A stretch of 64,000 nucleotides of DNA from Alphaproteobacteria bacterium. GTDB taxonomy: Bacteria > Pseudomonadota > Alphaproteobacteria > Rhodobacterales > Rhodobacteraceae. Positions 17,301-26,076 of this stretch are shown here, one piece after another (positions within the stretch are counted from its first letter, which is position 1; each line of letters begins with the position of its first letter). A program made the translations under genes and the position numbers. The stretch spans positions 1-64,000 of the forward strand of contig JAUHVK010000005.1 of the NCBI GenBank assembly GCA_030425145.1, in the 5' to 3' direction. The notes below the pieces were generated by a model. That model was given only the letters and a program-made list of their open reading frames with translations. It was not told where the DNA came from and did no database searches.

Positions 17301-18830
17301 CTATCGACGGTTTGACTGCTCACACCCCAAGGTAGAACAGACGCGTTCTATCGTTGCCTTTGGCGTTCCGAGCGCAGAGACTTTCTGCCAATCCGTCGGC
17401 GCATCCAATCCAGCACATTGCGCGCGAAGAACGGTTTCGTCGGCGTCCGAGGCATCCTTCTCCCGCATCGACACACGGTTAATAAGCACCTTTAGAGGCG
17501 CTTCGAGCCAGATCGTCTGCACCGCGACGTCCTGACTCATTCCTAGGTCCATGACCGACGCGCGCAGTTCAGGATCGAGAAAAGTCGCGTCAATCAGAAC
17601 CGAATGACCGGCCGAGAGGATTGCTTCGGCTCGGCTGAACAGGTGCGTGTAAACGGCCGCGCGCGCCGAAGGGCTGTAGCTTGTCGCGGGCGCGTGTGTT
17701 GTCTCTTTGAGACCCAATGCCGCCTTACGTTCGAGATCCGTGCGCAGATGTACAGCGCCGGGCGCTGCGCCGATGAATGGTGCGACATCACGCGCTATCG
17801 TGGTCTTGCCTGTCCCCGACAAACCGCCAATCACGACGAGTTTTGCGGGCGGTCGGGCAAGGAAGTTTCTTGCATTATCCAATGTGTTCATCGGTTCGGC
17901 GCCGGGCGCGGTGTGGGTCGCGGTGGACGTTTGCACCGCCACCATCGCGTGAATCGCAGACCGAACAGCGAGGAAAAGGGGCAGGGTGGCCAAACCGCTG
18001 TCTTCCGCTCCACCCGCTTCCAACAAATAAGCCGCAAGCACGATGTTGGCTGCACGGGTGAGACCGCGCCGATTGAGGTCCATCAGGAGAAAAGCGAGGT
18101 CGTAGAGCACGTCACAAGTGCCAAGCACCTCGTCGAACTCGAGCGCATCGAAGGGCACCGGCACCCCATCAAGCAGCACGATATTGCGCAGGTGCAAATC
18201 GCCATGACAGCGACGGACATGGCCGTCCTCGGCGCGTTTCCGGAGAAGCGGTGATACCCGGCGCCATTCGACACGAGCCGCCTGTGAGAAGGCCGCTATC
18301 CGCTCGCTCCCAAGCGCGTCGTGCATGCCTGCGAAAACGCGGCCCAGCTCGTCGAGGATGTCACCAATCAGGGCCGCCCCGTCCGCATCCCTGTGCGAGG
18401 CTTGCGCGTGGAACCGGAATAGTGCTTCGCCGAGATCATGCGCGAGGTTGTCGTCGATCCCGTGCCGATCGGCAATGACGGCTAGTTCGGCTTCTTTCGG
18501 AAACCGCCACATGCGCAGAACCCATTCAACTGGCTCACCTTCGCCGTCAAAGGCAAGTGTGCCATTTGGTTCTCGTGTGACGGCCACAACATCCCGATAG
18601 ATCATCGGGGCAAAGGGTTGATTCAGCGCCAGTTCACGCCGCAACATCGCCTCACGCAATGCCAGCGTGGAGAGGTCCATGTAGTCGTATGTGACGTCAC
18701 GTTTGATTTTCAGCGCGACCTCACCAGCGAGAAAGATGATCGCGCCATGCGTTTCTACAATTTCGACAGGACCGCCACCGGGGTGACCAGTAGCGGAGCT
18801 CAGAAGGGTGATCACGTCTTCTTGTGGCAT
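17301..18830 (-). CDS. Fused aminoglycoside-phosphotransferase-like kinase and P-loop ATPase
   Basis: A 509-residue two-domain protein. Residues about 1-325 are APH/choline-kinase-like, with RRCHGDLHLRNIVLLDG (catalytic loop) and PFDALEFDE. About 335-505 is a zeta-toxin/gluconate-kinase-like P-loop domain with GGLSGTGKTTIARDVA (Walker A) and LIDATFLD. The architecture is common in proteobacteria but its substrate is unknown. The ATG at 18830 (MPQEDVITLL) is preferred, since an upstream frame to 18935 would run through the regulatory box. A near relative of the first domain is encoded at 28410. Confidence 0.87.
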   Translation of the reverse strand: MPQEDVITLLSSATGHPGGGPVEIVETHGAIIFLAGEVALKIKRDVTYDYMDLSTLALREAMLRRELALNQPFAPMIYRDVVAVTREPNGTLAFDGEGEPVEWVLRMWRFPKEAELAVIADRHGIDDNLAHDLGEALFRFHAQASHRDADGAALIGDILDELGRVFAGMHDALGSERIAAFSQAARVEWRRVSPLLRKRAEDGHVRRCHGDLHLRNIVLLDGVPVPFDALEFDEVLGTCDVLYDLAFLLMDLNRRGLTRAANIVLAAYLLEAGGAEDSGLATLPLFLAVRSAIHAMVAVQTSTATHTAPGAEPMNTLDNARNFLARPPAKLVVIGGLSGTGKTTIARDVAPFIGAAPGAVHLRTDLERKAALGLKETTHAPATSYSPSARAAVYTHLFSRAEAILSAGHSVLIDATFLDPELRASVMDLGMSQDVAVQTIWLEAPLKVLINRVSMREKDASDADETVLRAQCAGLDAPTDWQKVSALGTPKATIERVCSTLGCEQSNRR

Positions 18831-18921
18831 GCCATTACCCCGACCGACCGGCTCAGCGGTGTCAAGCGCCAAGTTGCGCGCGTATCGTGATGGCAAGATG
18901 ACGGAACCGCGGCGCAATCCG

Positions 18922-18935
18922 TTGATCAAAATCAA
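18922..18935. promoter_or_regulatory. FNR/FixK-type box upstream of the APH-like/ATPase gene
   Basis: TTGATCAAAATCAA matches TTGAT-N4-ATCAA perfectly. It lies 91 nt upstream of the minus-strand start at 18830. The plus-strand DnaJ-family gene begins 402 nt away, so control of that gene is less likely. Confidence 0.75.
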
Positions 18936-19337
18936 TTCTTCCGGCGATCGAGCTTTGACAACTCTTCAACGTCAAACGAAGGGACGCTGGAAACGGAGGC
19001 ACAACGCCCTTTGCCGCCAGACCGGATCAATCCGGAGGCGGTGAGAGCCGGTTTCATTCTGCATGCCGGTCTTTGTCAGGAGATCAGTGGATCCACTGCC
19101 ACCGGGCTCCGGCCCCACTAGCTCCCGCCTGGGTCCGAATCCCCTCTGAGTACGATGCGCATCGCGGAAAGGAAATTCGCGTAAGTCCGTTACGAAACTA
19201 TGTGGCCAGCGTTCGGTGGCCGTTGCGGCGGAAACCCCTGTCTTTCGCAGGGATGCACGAAAATGACATGCATCAATTGCGATCATCCACTGTCGTGCGA
19301 GCATTCGTAGAGCGACTGGACTGCGGGCTTCAACGAT
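18936..19337. other. Intergenic stretch before cbpA
   Basis: About 400 bases between the FNR box and the cbpA start. I see no gene with coding character, no strong hairpin and no second box. The open minus-strand frame across it is the shadow of cbpA running on. It presumably holds the cbpA promoter. Confidence 0.5.
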
Positions 19338-20255
19338 ATGGATTTCAAGGATTACTACCAGACACTTGGCGTCTCTCGCGATGCCAGCGAGGAAGACATC
19401 AGAAAAGCCTACCGCAAACTCGCGCGGAAATATCATCCCGATATTGCTTCCGAAGCGGATGCCGAGACTCGGTTCAAGGAAGTGAACGAAGCCCACGAGG
19501 TCCTGAAAGACCCGGAGCGCAGGCGCGCCTATGATGAGTTGGGGCAAGCGCCGCCAGGTGGTCGGGGTTACCAGCCACCACCGGGTTGGGAAGGTGGTTT
19601 CGACTTCGCGGGCGCCGGACCGGACAGCGGCGAGACCTATAGCGATTTCTTCGAGACCTTGTTCCGACGCGGTGCGGCGTTTGGGGACGGGCGCGGGCAG
19701 GACAGTCATGCGCGGATCACAATCGATATCGAAGACGCCTATCGCGGCGCGAAGCGTGTGCTCAGTCTGCGGATGCCGGTTGTGGATCGGCATGGAAACG
19801 TGACGGTTGCGGACCGAAATATCTCGGTGACGATACCCAAGGGCATTCGCGAAGGGCAACATATTCGTTTGGCAGGGCAGGGCGGGCCAACATTTGAAGC
19901 CGGTTCCGCCGGTGATCTGTTTCTCGAAGTCAGCTTCGCGCCACATCCCGTCTATCGTGTTCACGGGGCTGATCTCTATCTTGATCTGCCAATAGCGCCC
20001 TGGGAAGCGGCACTTGGTGGTAAAGTGGTCATGCCGACGCCGGACGGAAAGGTGGAATTGCGCATCCCAAATAACGCGCGTACTGGCCAGAAACTGCGGT
20101 TGAAAGGGAAAGGGCTGCCCGGGCGGACCCCCGGAGACATCTTTGCGACACTGAAGATCGTCAATCCCAAAGTCTCGACCGATGAGGCCCGAGCGTTCTT
20201 TGAAGAGATGGCCAAGAAGATGCCATTCGATCCGCGTACGGAACTGGGAGGATAG
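19338..20255 (+). CDS. cbpA: DnaJ-class co-chaperone, curved-DNA-binding protein CbpA
   Basis: A 305-residue Hsp40. The J domain is at residues about 1-70 (DFKDYYQTLGVSRDASEEDIRKAYRKLARKYHPD, with the HPD triad). A Gly-rich linker follows, then the two-part C-terminal substrate-binding region (about 125-295, RITIDIEDAYRGAKRVL... and LYLDLPIAPWEAALGGKV). There is no zinc-finger CxxCxGxG region, so it is CbpA (type II) rather than DnaJ. It stimulates DnaK and can bind curved DNA in E. coli. The cbpM gene follows 4 nt after the stop, an operon that supports the call. Confidence 0.92.
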   Translation: MDFKDYYQTLGVSRDASEEDIRKAYRKLARKYHPDIASEADAETRFKEVNEAHEVLKDPERRRAYDELGQAPPGGRGYQPPPGWEGGFDFAGAGPDSGETYSDFFETLFRRGAAFGDGRGQDSHARITIDIEDAYRGAKRVLSLRMPVVDRHGNVTVADRNISVTIPKGIREGQHIRLAGQGGPTFEAGSAGDLFLEVSFAPHPVYRVHGADLYLDLPIAPWEAALGGKVVMPTPDGKVELRIPNNARTGQKLRLKGKGLPGRTPGDIFATLKIVNPKVSTDEARAFFEEMAKKMPFDPRTELGG

Positions 20256-20259
20256 CGGA

Positions 20260-20559
20260 ATGAAGAAAACCACAACCAGACCCGGAGTAGTCGAGGCGTT
20301 GTCGCTGGAAGACCTCTGCCGCTTTTGTCAGGCTGACGAAGCCTGGGTCATAGAACTGGTTGACGAAGGTGTGTTGGAGCCAGTTGTCGGGCCAGGACGG
20401 CACTTGCGTTTTGAAGGTGTGGCGATTTCAAGGGCGAAACGCGCACGCCGGTTGAACCGCGATCTTGGCATCAATGCCGCTGGCATCGCGATGGTGCTCG
20501 ATCTGCTGGACGAACGCGAAGCGATCATGCGCCGTCTGGCGCGTTATGAAAGCGATTGA
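20260..20559 (+). CDS. cbpM: Chaperone modulator CbpM
   Basis: A 99-residue MerR-like helical protein (LSLEDLCRFCQADEAWVIELVDEGVLEPV, then RAKRARRLNRDLGINAAGIAMVLDLLDE). CbpM binds the J domain of CbpA and blocks its action on DnaK and DNA. The ATG at 20260 follows GGGAGGA, and an open frame reaching upstream overlaps cbpA and is ignored. It starts 4 nt after cbpA and ends 3 nt before the next gene, so it is part of a tight three-gene unit. Confidence 0.88.
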   Translation: MKKTTTRPGVVEALSLEDLCRFCQADEAWVIELVDEGVLEPVVGPGRHLRFEGVAISRAKRARRLNRDLGINAAGIAMVLDLLDEREAIMRRLARYESD

Positions 20560-20562
20560 GCG

Positions 20563-21297
20563 GTGTGCTGGAGCCCCGAAGCCAGCGCCGCCATGGTAGC
20601 TCTCGGAGCGACCGCAACCTTTGTAACGCGACATCGTGGCGAACCGGTCGCGTTCTGGGGAACGCTTGGATATTTCACACTGATGGAAGCGTTACAGCTT
20701 GCGGGCTACGGGGTTTTGGACGCCTGTGGAACTCAAGCCAATCGCGCGGTGACAATCCTTTCTTATCTTCACATCGCGTTCCAACCGATCGTCATCAATA
20801 TTTTTGCGCTGCAACTTGTGCCTTCATCAGTCCGAGCAAAGGCGCGTATTTGGGTGCTCGCATGTGCCGTCGTCGCGTCGGGTGTCATACTGGTGCAACT
20901 TGTGCCAGTCGAGCAATTCGGACAATGCCTTCCGGGAACCCCGTTGTGTGGCGCGCAGTTTTGCACGGTGTCCGGCAATTGGCACATCGCCTGGAACATT
21001 CCTTATAACGGTTTAATGGTGCCGTTTGATAACCTGATCGGAACCAATTTCGGATTTCCAACCTACATGGCTTCGGTCTTCCTGTTGCCTCTCGCCTACG
21101 GTGCTTGGCGGTTTGTCCTGTTGCATGCAGCTGCAGGGCCGATCTTCGCATCACTGACAACAAATAACCCAAACGAGATGCCAGCCGTCTGGTGCCTGTT
21201 CTCGATTGCCATTCTGCTGATCTCATTGAGCCCGGCAGTTCGCCGCGTGGTCACGGCTGAGAGCTGGTGGAGTAAGAAAAACGGCGGCGCAGCCTAA
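20563..21297 (+). CDS. DUF5765-type multi-pass membrane protein
   Basis: A 244-residue protein with about seven membrane helices, beginning MCWSPEASAAMVALGATATF and containing a Cys-rich external-looking segment (QCLPGTPLCGAQFCTVSGNWHIAWNIPYNG). This matches the DUF5765 family as I remember it. It starts with GTG 3 nt after the cbpM stop, so its translation is likely coupled. No function is established. The cysteines could form disulfides. Confidence 0.75.
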   Translation: MCWSPEASAAMVALGATATFVTRHRGEPVAFWGTLGYFTLMEALQLAGYGVLDACGTQANRAVTILSYLHIAFQPIVINIFALQLVPSSVRAKARIWVLACAVVASGVILVQLVPVEQFGQCLPGTPLCGAQFCTVSGNWHIAWNIPYNGLMVPFDNLIGTNFGFPTYMASVFLLPLAYGAWRFVLLHAAAGPIFASLTTNNPNEMPAVWCLFSIAILLISLSPAVRRVVTAESWWSKKNGGAA

Positions 21298-21335
21298 CGA
21301 TCAATCCGCAAGGAACCAGACGTATTTCGCTTGTT

Positions 21336-22175
21336 CTACTTGCTGAAGAGCACCGGCAATGTTGCGCCGTCCAGAAGCGCATAGGTTGTCGCGCCCATGA
21401 CAAAATCGTAGGCGCGGGAATGGCCAAGTGCCCCGGTGACGATCAGATCCGCACCTCTTTCAAAGGCAACCTTGCTGATTACGTCGGCAATCGAGTCGCT
21501 ACCCGGTACGCGGTTTTCCAGGGTCGCCTTGAGCCCGTGGCGCGACAGCGTTTCCGCCAAAACGATGCCGTCGGAATCCCTCAAAAGGTCCCTTTCATGG
21601 GACCCGACCCGAAGGACCGTTACAGACGCACCTTCCCTGGTCACCGCGAGCATATCATGCGCGGCACGAGCCGACTCGCGCGTATCGCTCCACCCAAGGA
21701 CGACATTGGAGCCGATCTCGGGCCCGTCATAGGCATTTGGAATGATCAACACAGGTCGCCCGCTTTCACGGATAACCTGCACCTGCACATTCCGCTGGTC
21801 CGCGCGGTCCACGTCGCGGTCTTCCTGCGCCATCACAACCAGATCAACCGCGCGGGCGCTTTCCACCATCCGTTCACCGGCTGAGACAGCCTCAGCACGG
21901 AGCAGTCGGAATTCACTTGGAAAGATCTCGTTTTGGGTATGTTTCAGGAAGATGTCCTTAATCTTGGCCGCTTCTTCCTTCTGGCTTTCGTTGAACGCGA
22001 AAAACGCACCGTCCGGAAGGTGGATAGCAATCCCCGGATAGACCAGCAGAGCTTCTACCGTGTGCAACCCGATCAGATGCGCGTTGTGTCTGCGCGCCAA
22101 TAAAACGGCTTGCTTCATCAGGTTGTGGGAATGTTCAACCGTGGTGAGGCACACAAGCAGGGTTTTCATATGCAT
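21336..22175 (-). CDS. Tandem-domain universal stress protein
   Basis: A 279-residue protein of two UspA units. The first (about 1-150) begins MKTLLVCLTTVEHSHNLMKQA. The second (about 155-279) carries the nucleotide-binding pattern GADLIVTGALGHSRAYDFVMGATTYALLDGATLPVLFSK. GGGAGG lies 7 nt before the ATG. An FNR-type box (TTGAC-GACG-ATCAA) lies 75 nt upstream and is shared with the divergent cation antiporter gene. Two-domain Usp proteins are frequent members of hypoxia regulons. Confidence 0.92.
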   Translation of the reverse strand: MHMKTLLVCLTTVEHSHNLMKQAVLLARRHNAHLIGLHTVEALLVYPGIAIHLPDGAFFAFNESQKEEAAKIKDIFLKHTQNEIFPSEFRLLRAEAVSAGERMVESARAVDLVVMAQEDRDVDRADQRNVQVQVIRESGRPVLIIPNAYDGPEIGSNVVLGWSDTRESARAAHDMLAVTREGASVTVLRVGSHERDLLRDSDGIVLAETLSRHGLKATLENRVPGSDSIADVISKVAFERGADLIVTGALGHSRAYDFVMGATTYALLDGATLPVLFSK

Positions 22176-22250
22176 GAAAGACCTCCCTTTGCGGTGGATG
22201 TGGTTCGGACACCGTCGGAGCGATAGGTATCACGCGTCGCTCTCTCCAGA

Positions 22251-22264
22251 TTGACGACGATCAA
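22251..22264. promoter_or_regulatory. FNR-type box in the usp / antiporter divergent promoter
   Basis: TTGACGACGATCAA (TTGAC-N4-ATCAA) lies 75 nt from both the minus-strand Usp start (22175) and the plus-strand antiporter start (22340), so it could serve either or both genes. Confidence 0.65.
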
Positions 22265-22339
22265 TTGACGCGTTGTCGTGCTCTTTAGAGGCTTGAGCGA
22301 AGTCAACGCACCGCCACCAAAACCGGAGCAACATAAGGA

Positions 22340-23377
22340 ATGACCATTCCTTCGACGTCTCTGACCGAAAGCATCCTGCTTTTTCTTCTTGCGGCGGGTG
22401 TCGTCTGGGCGGCCGGGGCGCGGCTGGCCTATCTTGCCGACACCCTGGCTGATCGCTTTGCCCTGGCGAAATCCCTGATGGGTCTTCTGGTGTTGTCACT
22501 GGCGACGTCCCTTCCCGAAGTTGCGACGACGCTCACCGCAGCCGTTCAGGAATCGCGCGACCTTGTTCTGAACAACCTCTTTGGCGGGATCGCGCTGCAA
22601 ACTGCCATTCTGGCAATGTCTGACTTCTGGGCGCGGGGACCGATAACCAATTATCCGCGCAAGGCAAATCACGCGCTTGAGGCAACGCTGCTGGTTTTTC
22701 TGCTGTCCATGACCCTGGTCATAACCAATCTCGGCAAAACGCTGGTTCTGTTCGGGGTCGGGATGGGCAGCGTGAGCATTGCCGTTGCCTATGCGGGGTC
22801 GATCTGGATTCTAAGGAGATATGACGATTCCAGTGATTGGGTTCCGGTTGATCTGCCTGATCCCGAACCCTTGCCCTTTCCCGCACCATTCGGGCTTCAG
22901 GACAAAAAGAACGACACTCTGATCCTGCAAGCTATCGCGGCGAGCGTGGCGATCCTCGTATTCGGGCTATTGCTTGTTCTCTTTGCCGAGCGGGTCGCCG
23001 AGCAATCCGGCCTCGGCACAGGATTCATCGGGGTCACATTTCTCGCTGCGGCCACGTCATTGCCGGAGTTGACGACCAGTCTGACAGCCGTCCGGATCGG
23101 CGCATACACCATGGCGATCTCGAATATCTTCGGCAGTAATCTGATCATGCTTGTTCTGGTTTTTCCGGCAGACATTCTGTTTCGCGCCGGGCCGATCCTG
23201 CAAGATACGTCACCCACCGTGGAGCTTGCATTGGCGTTTGGCATTGTGGTGACGGCAATCTACCTGACAGGGCTCATCATCCGCAGAAAGCCGCGGATCG
23301 GATCCGTTGGATTGGACTCCGTTCTCGTGCTCGTCGCGTTCCTTGCAAGCATAGTTGCCTATTATTCGGCGCGGTGA
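22340..23377 (+). CDS. CaCA-family sodium/calcium-type antiporter
   Basis: A 345-residue inner-membrane protein with about ten helices and two inverted alpha repeats: LVLSLATSLPEVATTLTAAVQ (about residues 50-70) and FLAAATSLPELTTSLTAVRIGAYTMAISNIFGSNLI (about 233-268). The SLPE and GSN signatures mark the cation-binding core of the YrbG/NCX superfamily. It exchanges Ca2+ or a related cation for Na+ or H+. The exact ion is not readable. It is divergent from the tandem Usp gene across an FNR-type box. Confidence 0.92.
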   Translation: MTIPSTSLTESILLFLLAAGVVWAAGARLAYLADTLADRFALAKSLMGLLVLSLATSLPEVATTLTAAVQESRDLVLNNLFGGIALQTAILAMSDFWARGPITNYPRKANHALEATLLVFLLSMTLVITNLGKTLVLFGVGMGSVSIAVAYAGSIWILRRYDDSSDWVPVDLPDPEPLPFPAPFGLQDKKNDTLILQAIAASVAILVFGLLLVLFAERVAEQSGLGTGFIGVTFLAAATSLPELTTSLTAVRIGAYTMAISNIFGSNLIMLVLVFPADILFRAGPILQDTSPTVELALAFGIVVTAIYLTGLIIRRKPRIGSVGLDSVLVLVAFLASIVAYYSAR

Positions 23378-23456
23378 GCGCTGAGGAGAATGTGGCGCAA
23401 TGGGACTGCCGCATTTCTCGAAAGACGAACCTCGAAGCGACGATTCACCCAAGGGA

Positions 23457-23470
23457 TTGATCTCGCGCAA
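23457..23470. promoter_or_regulatory. Weak FNR-like site before the BMP operon
   Basis: TTGATCTCGCGCAA has a perfect left half (TTGAT) but a degenerate right half (CGCAA). It ends 61 nt before the ATG at 23532, a spacing like that of the better boxes. It could be chance. Confidence 0.3.
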
Positions 23471-23531
23471 TCGACCGACGCAACGCCGCCATACTCTGAC
23501 ACGCAGATCAAATCGGAGGAGGACCCACGCC

Positions 23532-24560
23532 ATGGGTATTATGAGACAAAAGCCGCTTTTGGCTTTAGCTGTCGGTTTGCTTGCCTTGTTCGGAGCCACA
23601 ACATCAGAAGCCTTCACCGCCTGTCAGGTAACCGATACGGGCGGCATCGACGACAACAGTTTTAACCAAACGGCCTGGAAAGGCGTGCTGGATGCCCAGG
23701 AAGCGTTTGGCATCGAGGGACGTTTCCTCGAGTCACAGGCTGAAACGGATTATGATGCCAATATCAACTCGCTGATCGGCGGTGCCTGCGACGTCATCTT
23801 TACCATTGGGTTCCTGTTGGGTGATGCGACCGAGAAAGCCGCACGTGCCAATCCGGATCAACCGTTTTCGATCGTCGACTTCGCCTACGATCCCGAGATC
23901 CCCAACGTTCTGGGCCAGGTCTATGCAACCGACGAAGCCGCTTTCCTCGCGGGATACTTGGCCGCTGGCATGACCGAGACCAAGATCCTTGGTACGTTTG
24001 GCGGTATCAACATTCCACCGGTGACGATCTTTATGGATGGCTTCGTGCGCGGCGCGAACCATTGGAACGCCGAGAAGGGTGATACCGTGACAGTACTGGG
24101 CTGGGATCTCGAATCCAGAGAAGGGCTTTTCACCAACAACTTCGACAATCTCGATGACGGTCGTGCCTTTGCGCAGAACCTTTACGACGAGGGTGCAGAT
24201 ATCGTCCTTCCTGTTGCAGGTCCGGTCGGGTTGGGGTCAGCCACGCTGGCGGATGAGTTGGGAACCGAAAAGCTCAAGATCATCGGCGTTGATGCGGATC
24301 TCTTCTTCACCGACTCTGAGCGGCAGCATGTGTATCTGACTTCGATCATGAAGCGCATGGACTCGACGGTTGCTCAGGTCATTGAGAAGACGATGAAGGG
24401 TGAGTTTGCCGGTGGGCTATTGGTCGGGACGTTGGAAAACGGCGGTGTCGGCATCGCACCATTCCACGACATGGACTCAATTGTGCCGGACGACCTGAAG
24501 GCAGAACTGCAAGCGCTGCAAGCAGGGATCATAGACGGCAGAATCTCGGTCTCTGACTGA
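23532..24560 (+). CDS. BMP-family ABC transporter substrate-binding protein (nucleoside type)
   Basis: A 342-residue periplasmic receptor. It has a signal peptide (about 1-27, ending TSEA), then the BMP/PnrA fold opening FTACQVTDTGGIDDNSFNQTAWKGV, which is diagnostic of basic-membrane-protein receptors for purine and pyrimidine nucleosides. There is no lipobox, so it should be soluble. GGAGGAGG precedes the ATG with 9-nt spacing. An open frame extends upstream to 23400 but lacks this site. It heads an operon with an ATPase, two permeases and a kinase. Confidence 0.92.
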   Translation: MGIMRQKPLLALAVGLLALFGATTSEAFTACQVTDTGGIDDNSFNQTAWKGVLDAQEAFGIEGRFLESQAETDYDANINSLIGGACDVIFTIGFLLGDATEKAARANPDQPFSIVDFAYDPEIPNVLGQVYATDEAAFLAGYLAAGMTETKILGTFGGINIPPVTIFMDGFVRGANHWNAEKGDTVTVLGWDLESREGLFTNNFDNLDDGRAFAQNLYDEGADIVLPVAGPVGLGSATLADELGTEKLKIIGVDADLFFTDSERQHVYLTSIMKRMDSTVAQVIEKTMKGEFAGGLLVGTLENGGVGIAPFHDMDSIVPDDLKAELQALQAGIIDGRISVSD

Positions 24561-24564
24561 ACCA

Positions 24565-26076
24565 ATGCGGGTTGAACTCCGAAATATCACCAAGCGCTTC
24601 GGTCCGGTTGTCGCCAACAAGGGCGTAAACCTGACGATCGAACCGGGCGAGGTGCTTGGTCTTCTGGGCGAAAACGGCGCGGGCAAATCCACGCTGATGA
24701 ACGTCCTCTGCGGGCTCTACAGCCCGACTGAGGGTGAGATATTCATCGACGGAAAACAGGTGACATTCGACGGCCCCGGAGATGCAATTCGCGCCGGGAT
24801 CGGCATGGTCCACCAGCACTTCATGCTTGTTCCGGTCTTTACGGTGGCCGAAAACGTGGTGCTTGGCATCGAACCGGTAGGGCGGGCGGATCACCTTGAT
24901 CTTGCCACCGCCCGTGCCGAGGTTCGGTGTCTGAGTGAGGACTATGGGCTTGCGGTTGACCCAAACGCGGTCATCGAAAACCTGCCGGTCGGTGTTCAGC
25001 AGCGGGTCGAGATCATCAAGGTTCTTTATCGCGAAGCGAATGTTTTGATCCTGGATGAACCGACAGCGGTGCTGACGCCTCAAGAGGTGGACGAGTTCTT
25101 TCAGATCGTTCGGTCGCTCTGCGAGGCCGGTAAAGCCATCGTGTTCATCACACACAAACTGAACGAGATCCTCGACATCTCGGACCGGATCGCTGTGATC
25201 CGGCGTGGGGAGATCGTCGGCAGCGGCGATCCCAAAGAGCTGACCAGGCCTGATCTTGCCGAAATGATGGTTGGCCACCCGGTGGATTTCGACGTTGACC
25301 GCGCGCCCTTTGCGCCGGGCGAAGTCATCCTTGACGTTGAGGGCTTGACGGTGCTGCTCAGCGATGGGGCGGTTGCGGTTGACGATCTGTCTTTGCAGGT
25401 CAGAAGCGGTGAAGTGGTCGGCATTGCGGGTGTTCAGGGCAACGGGCAATCGGCATTGATCGAAGCGCTTGCCGGGCTGAGCCGTCCGGTTGCAGGCCAT
25501 GTGCGATTTGACGGCAAAGACATCACCTTTGCCTCACCACGCGAACGCCATCGGATGGGCATCGCGCACATCCCCGAGGACCGCCAGCGCGCGGGCCTGA
25601 TCGGGACCTTCACAGTGGCCGAGAACATGGTGCTCGACAGCTATTATGGGCCACCCTATGCGAGCGGAACCAGTATCGACTGGTCCAAGGTTCACGCTGA
25701 AGCTGCGGGCATTGCAGACCAATTTGACGTGCGGACCCCATCGGTGCGTGCAGACGCTGCGCATCTTTCGGGCGGCAACCAGCAGAAACTGGTCGTGGCC
25801 CGCGAACTGTCGCGCGACACACGATTTGTTATAGCGGGCCAGCCAACGCGCGGTCTGGACGTCGGATCCATCGCCTATATCCACTCGCGCCTGATGGCCG
25901 CGCGGGATGAAGGTGACGGGTTGTTGATCGTGTCGTCAGAGCTTGACGAGATCATGGCGGTGTCCGACCGGATCCTCGTGATGTTTAAGGGAAGGATCGT
26001 CGCTGAATACGCGCCGCACGAAACCGCAGTGGACAAAGGCACAATCGGGCTTGCGATGGCGGGGGTGGCAACATGA
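24565..26076 (+). CDS. Dual-domain ABC ATPase of the nucleoside transporter
   Basis: A 503-residue protein with two ABC cassettes. The first has a canonical Walker A (GENGAGKST, near residue 33), VGVQQRVEIIKVL as its signature and LILDEPTAVLT as Walker B. The second has a degenerate Walker A (GVQGNGQS, Lys replaced by Gln), an intact LSGGNQQKLVVAREL signature and a modified Walker B (FVIAGQPTRGLD). This asymmetry is normal for BMP/sugar importers. It starts 4 nt after the receptor gene and overlaps the next permease gene by 4 nt. Confidence 0.95.
   Translation: MRVELRNITKRFGPVVANKGVNLTIEPGEVLGLLGENGAGKSTLMNVLCGLYSPTEGEIFIDGKQVTFDGPGDAIRAGIGMVHQHFMLVPVFTVAENVVLGIEPVGRADHLDLATARAEVRCLSEDYGLAVDPNAVIENLPVGVQQRVEIIKVLYREANVLILDEPTAVLTPQEVDEFFQIVRSLCEAGKAIVFITHKLNEILDISDRIAVIRRGEIVGSGDPKELTRPDLAEMMVGHPVDFDVDRAPFAPGEVILDVEGLTVLLSDGAVAVDDLSLQVRSGEVVGIAGVQGNGQSALIEALAGLSRPVAGHVRFDGKDITFASPRERHRMGIAHIPEDRQRAGLIGTFTVAENMVLDSYYGPPYASGTSIDWSKVHAEAAGIADQFDVRTPSVRADAAHLSGGNQQKLVVARELSRDTRFVIAGQPTRGLDVGSIAYIHSRLMAARDEGDGLLIVSSELDEIMAVSDRILVMFKGRIVAEYAPHETAVDKGTIGLAMAGVAT

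Noticed and set aside
18972-20273. Minus-strand open frame of 433 codons opposite cbpA
   Set aside because: Shadow of cbpA, whose J domain and HPD motif on the plus strand are unambiguous.
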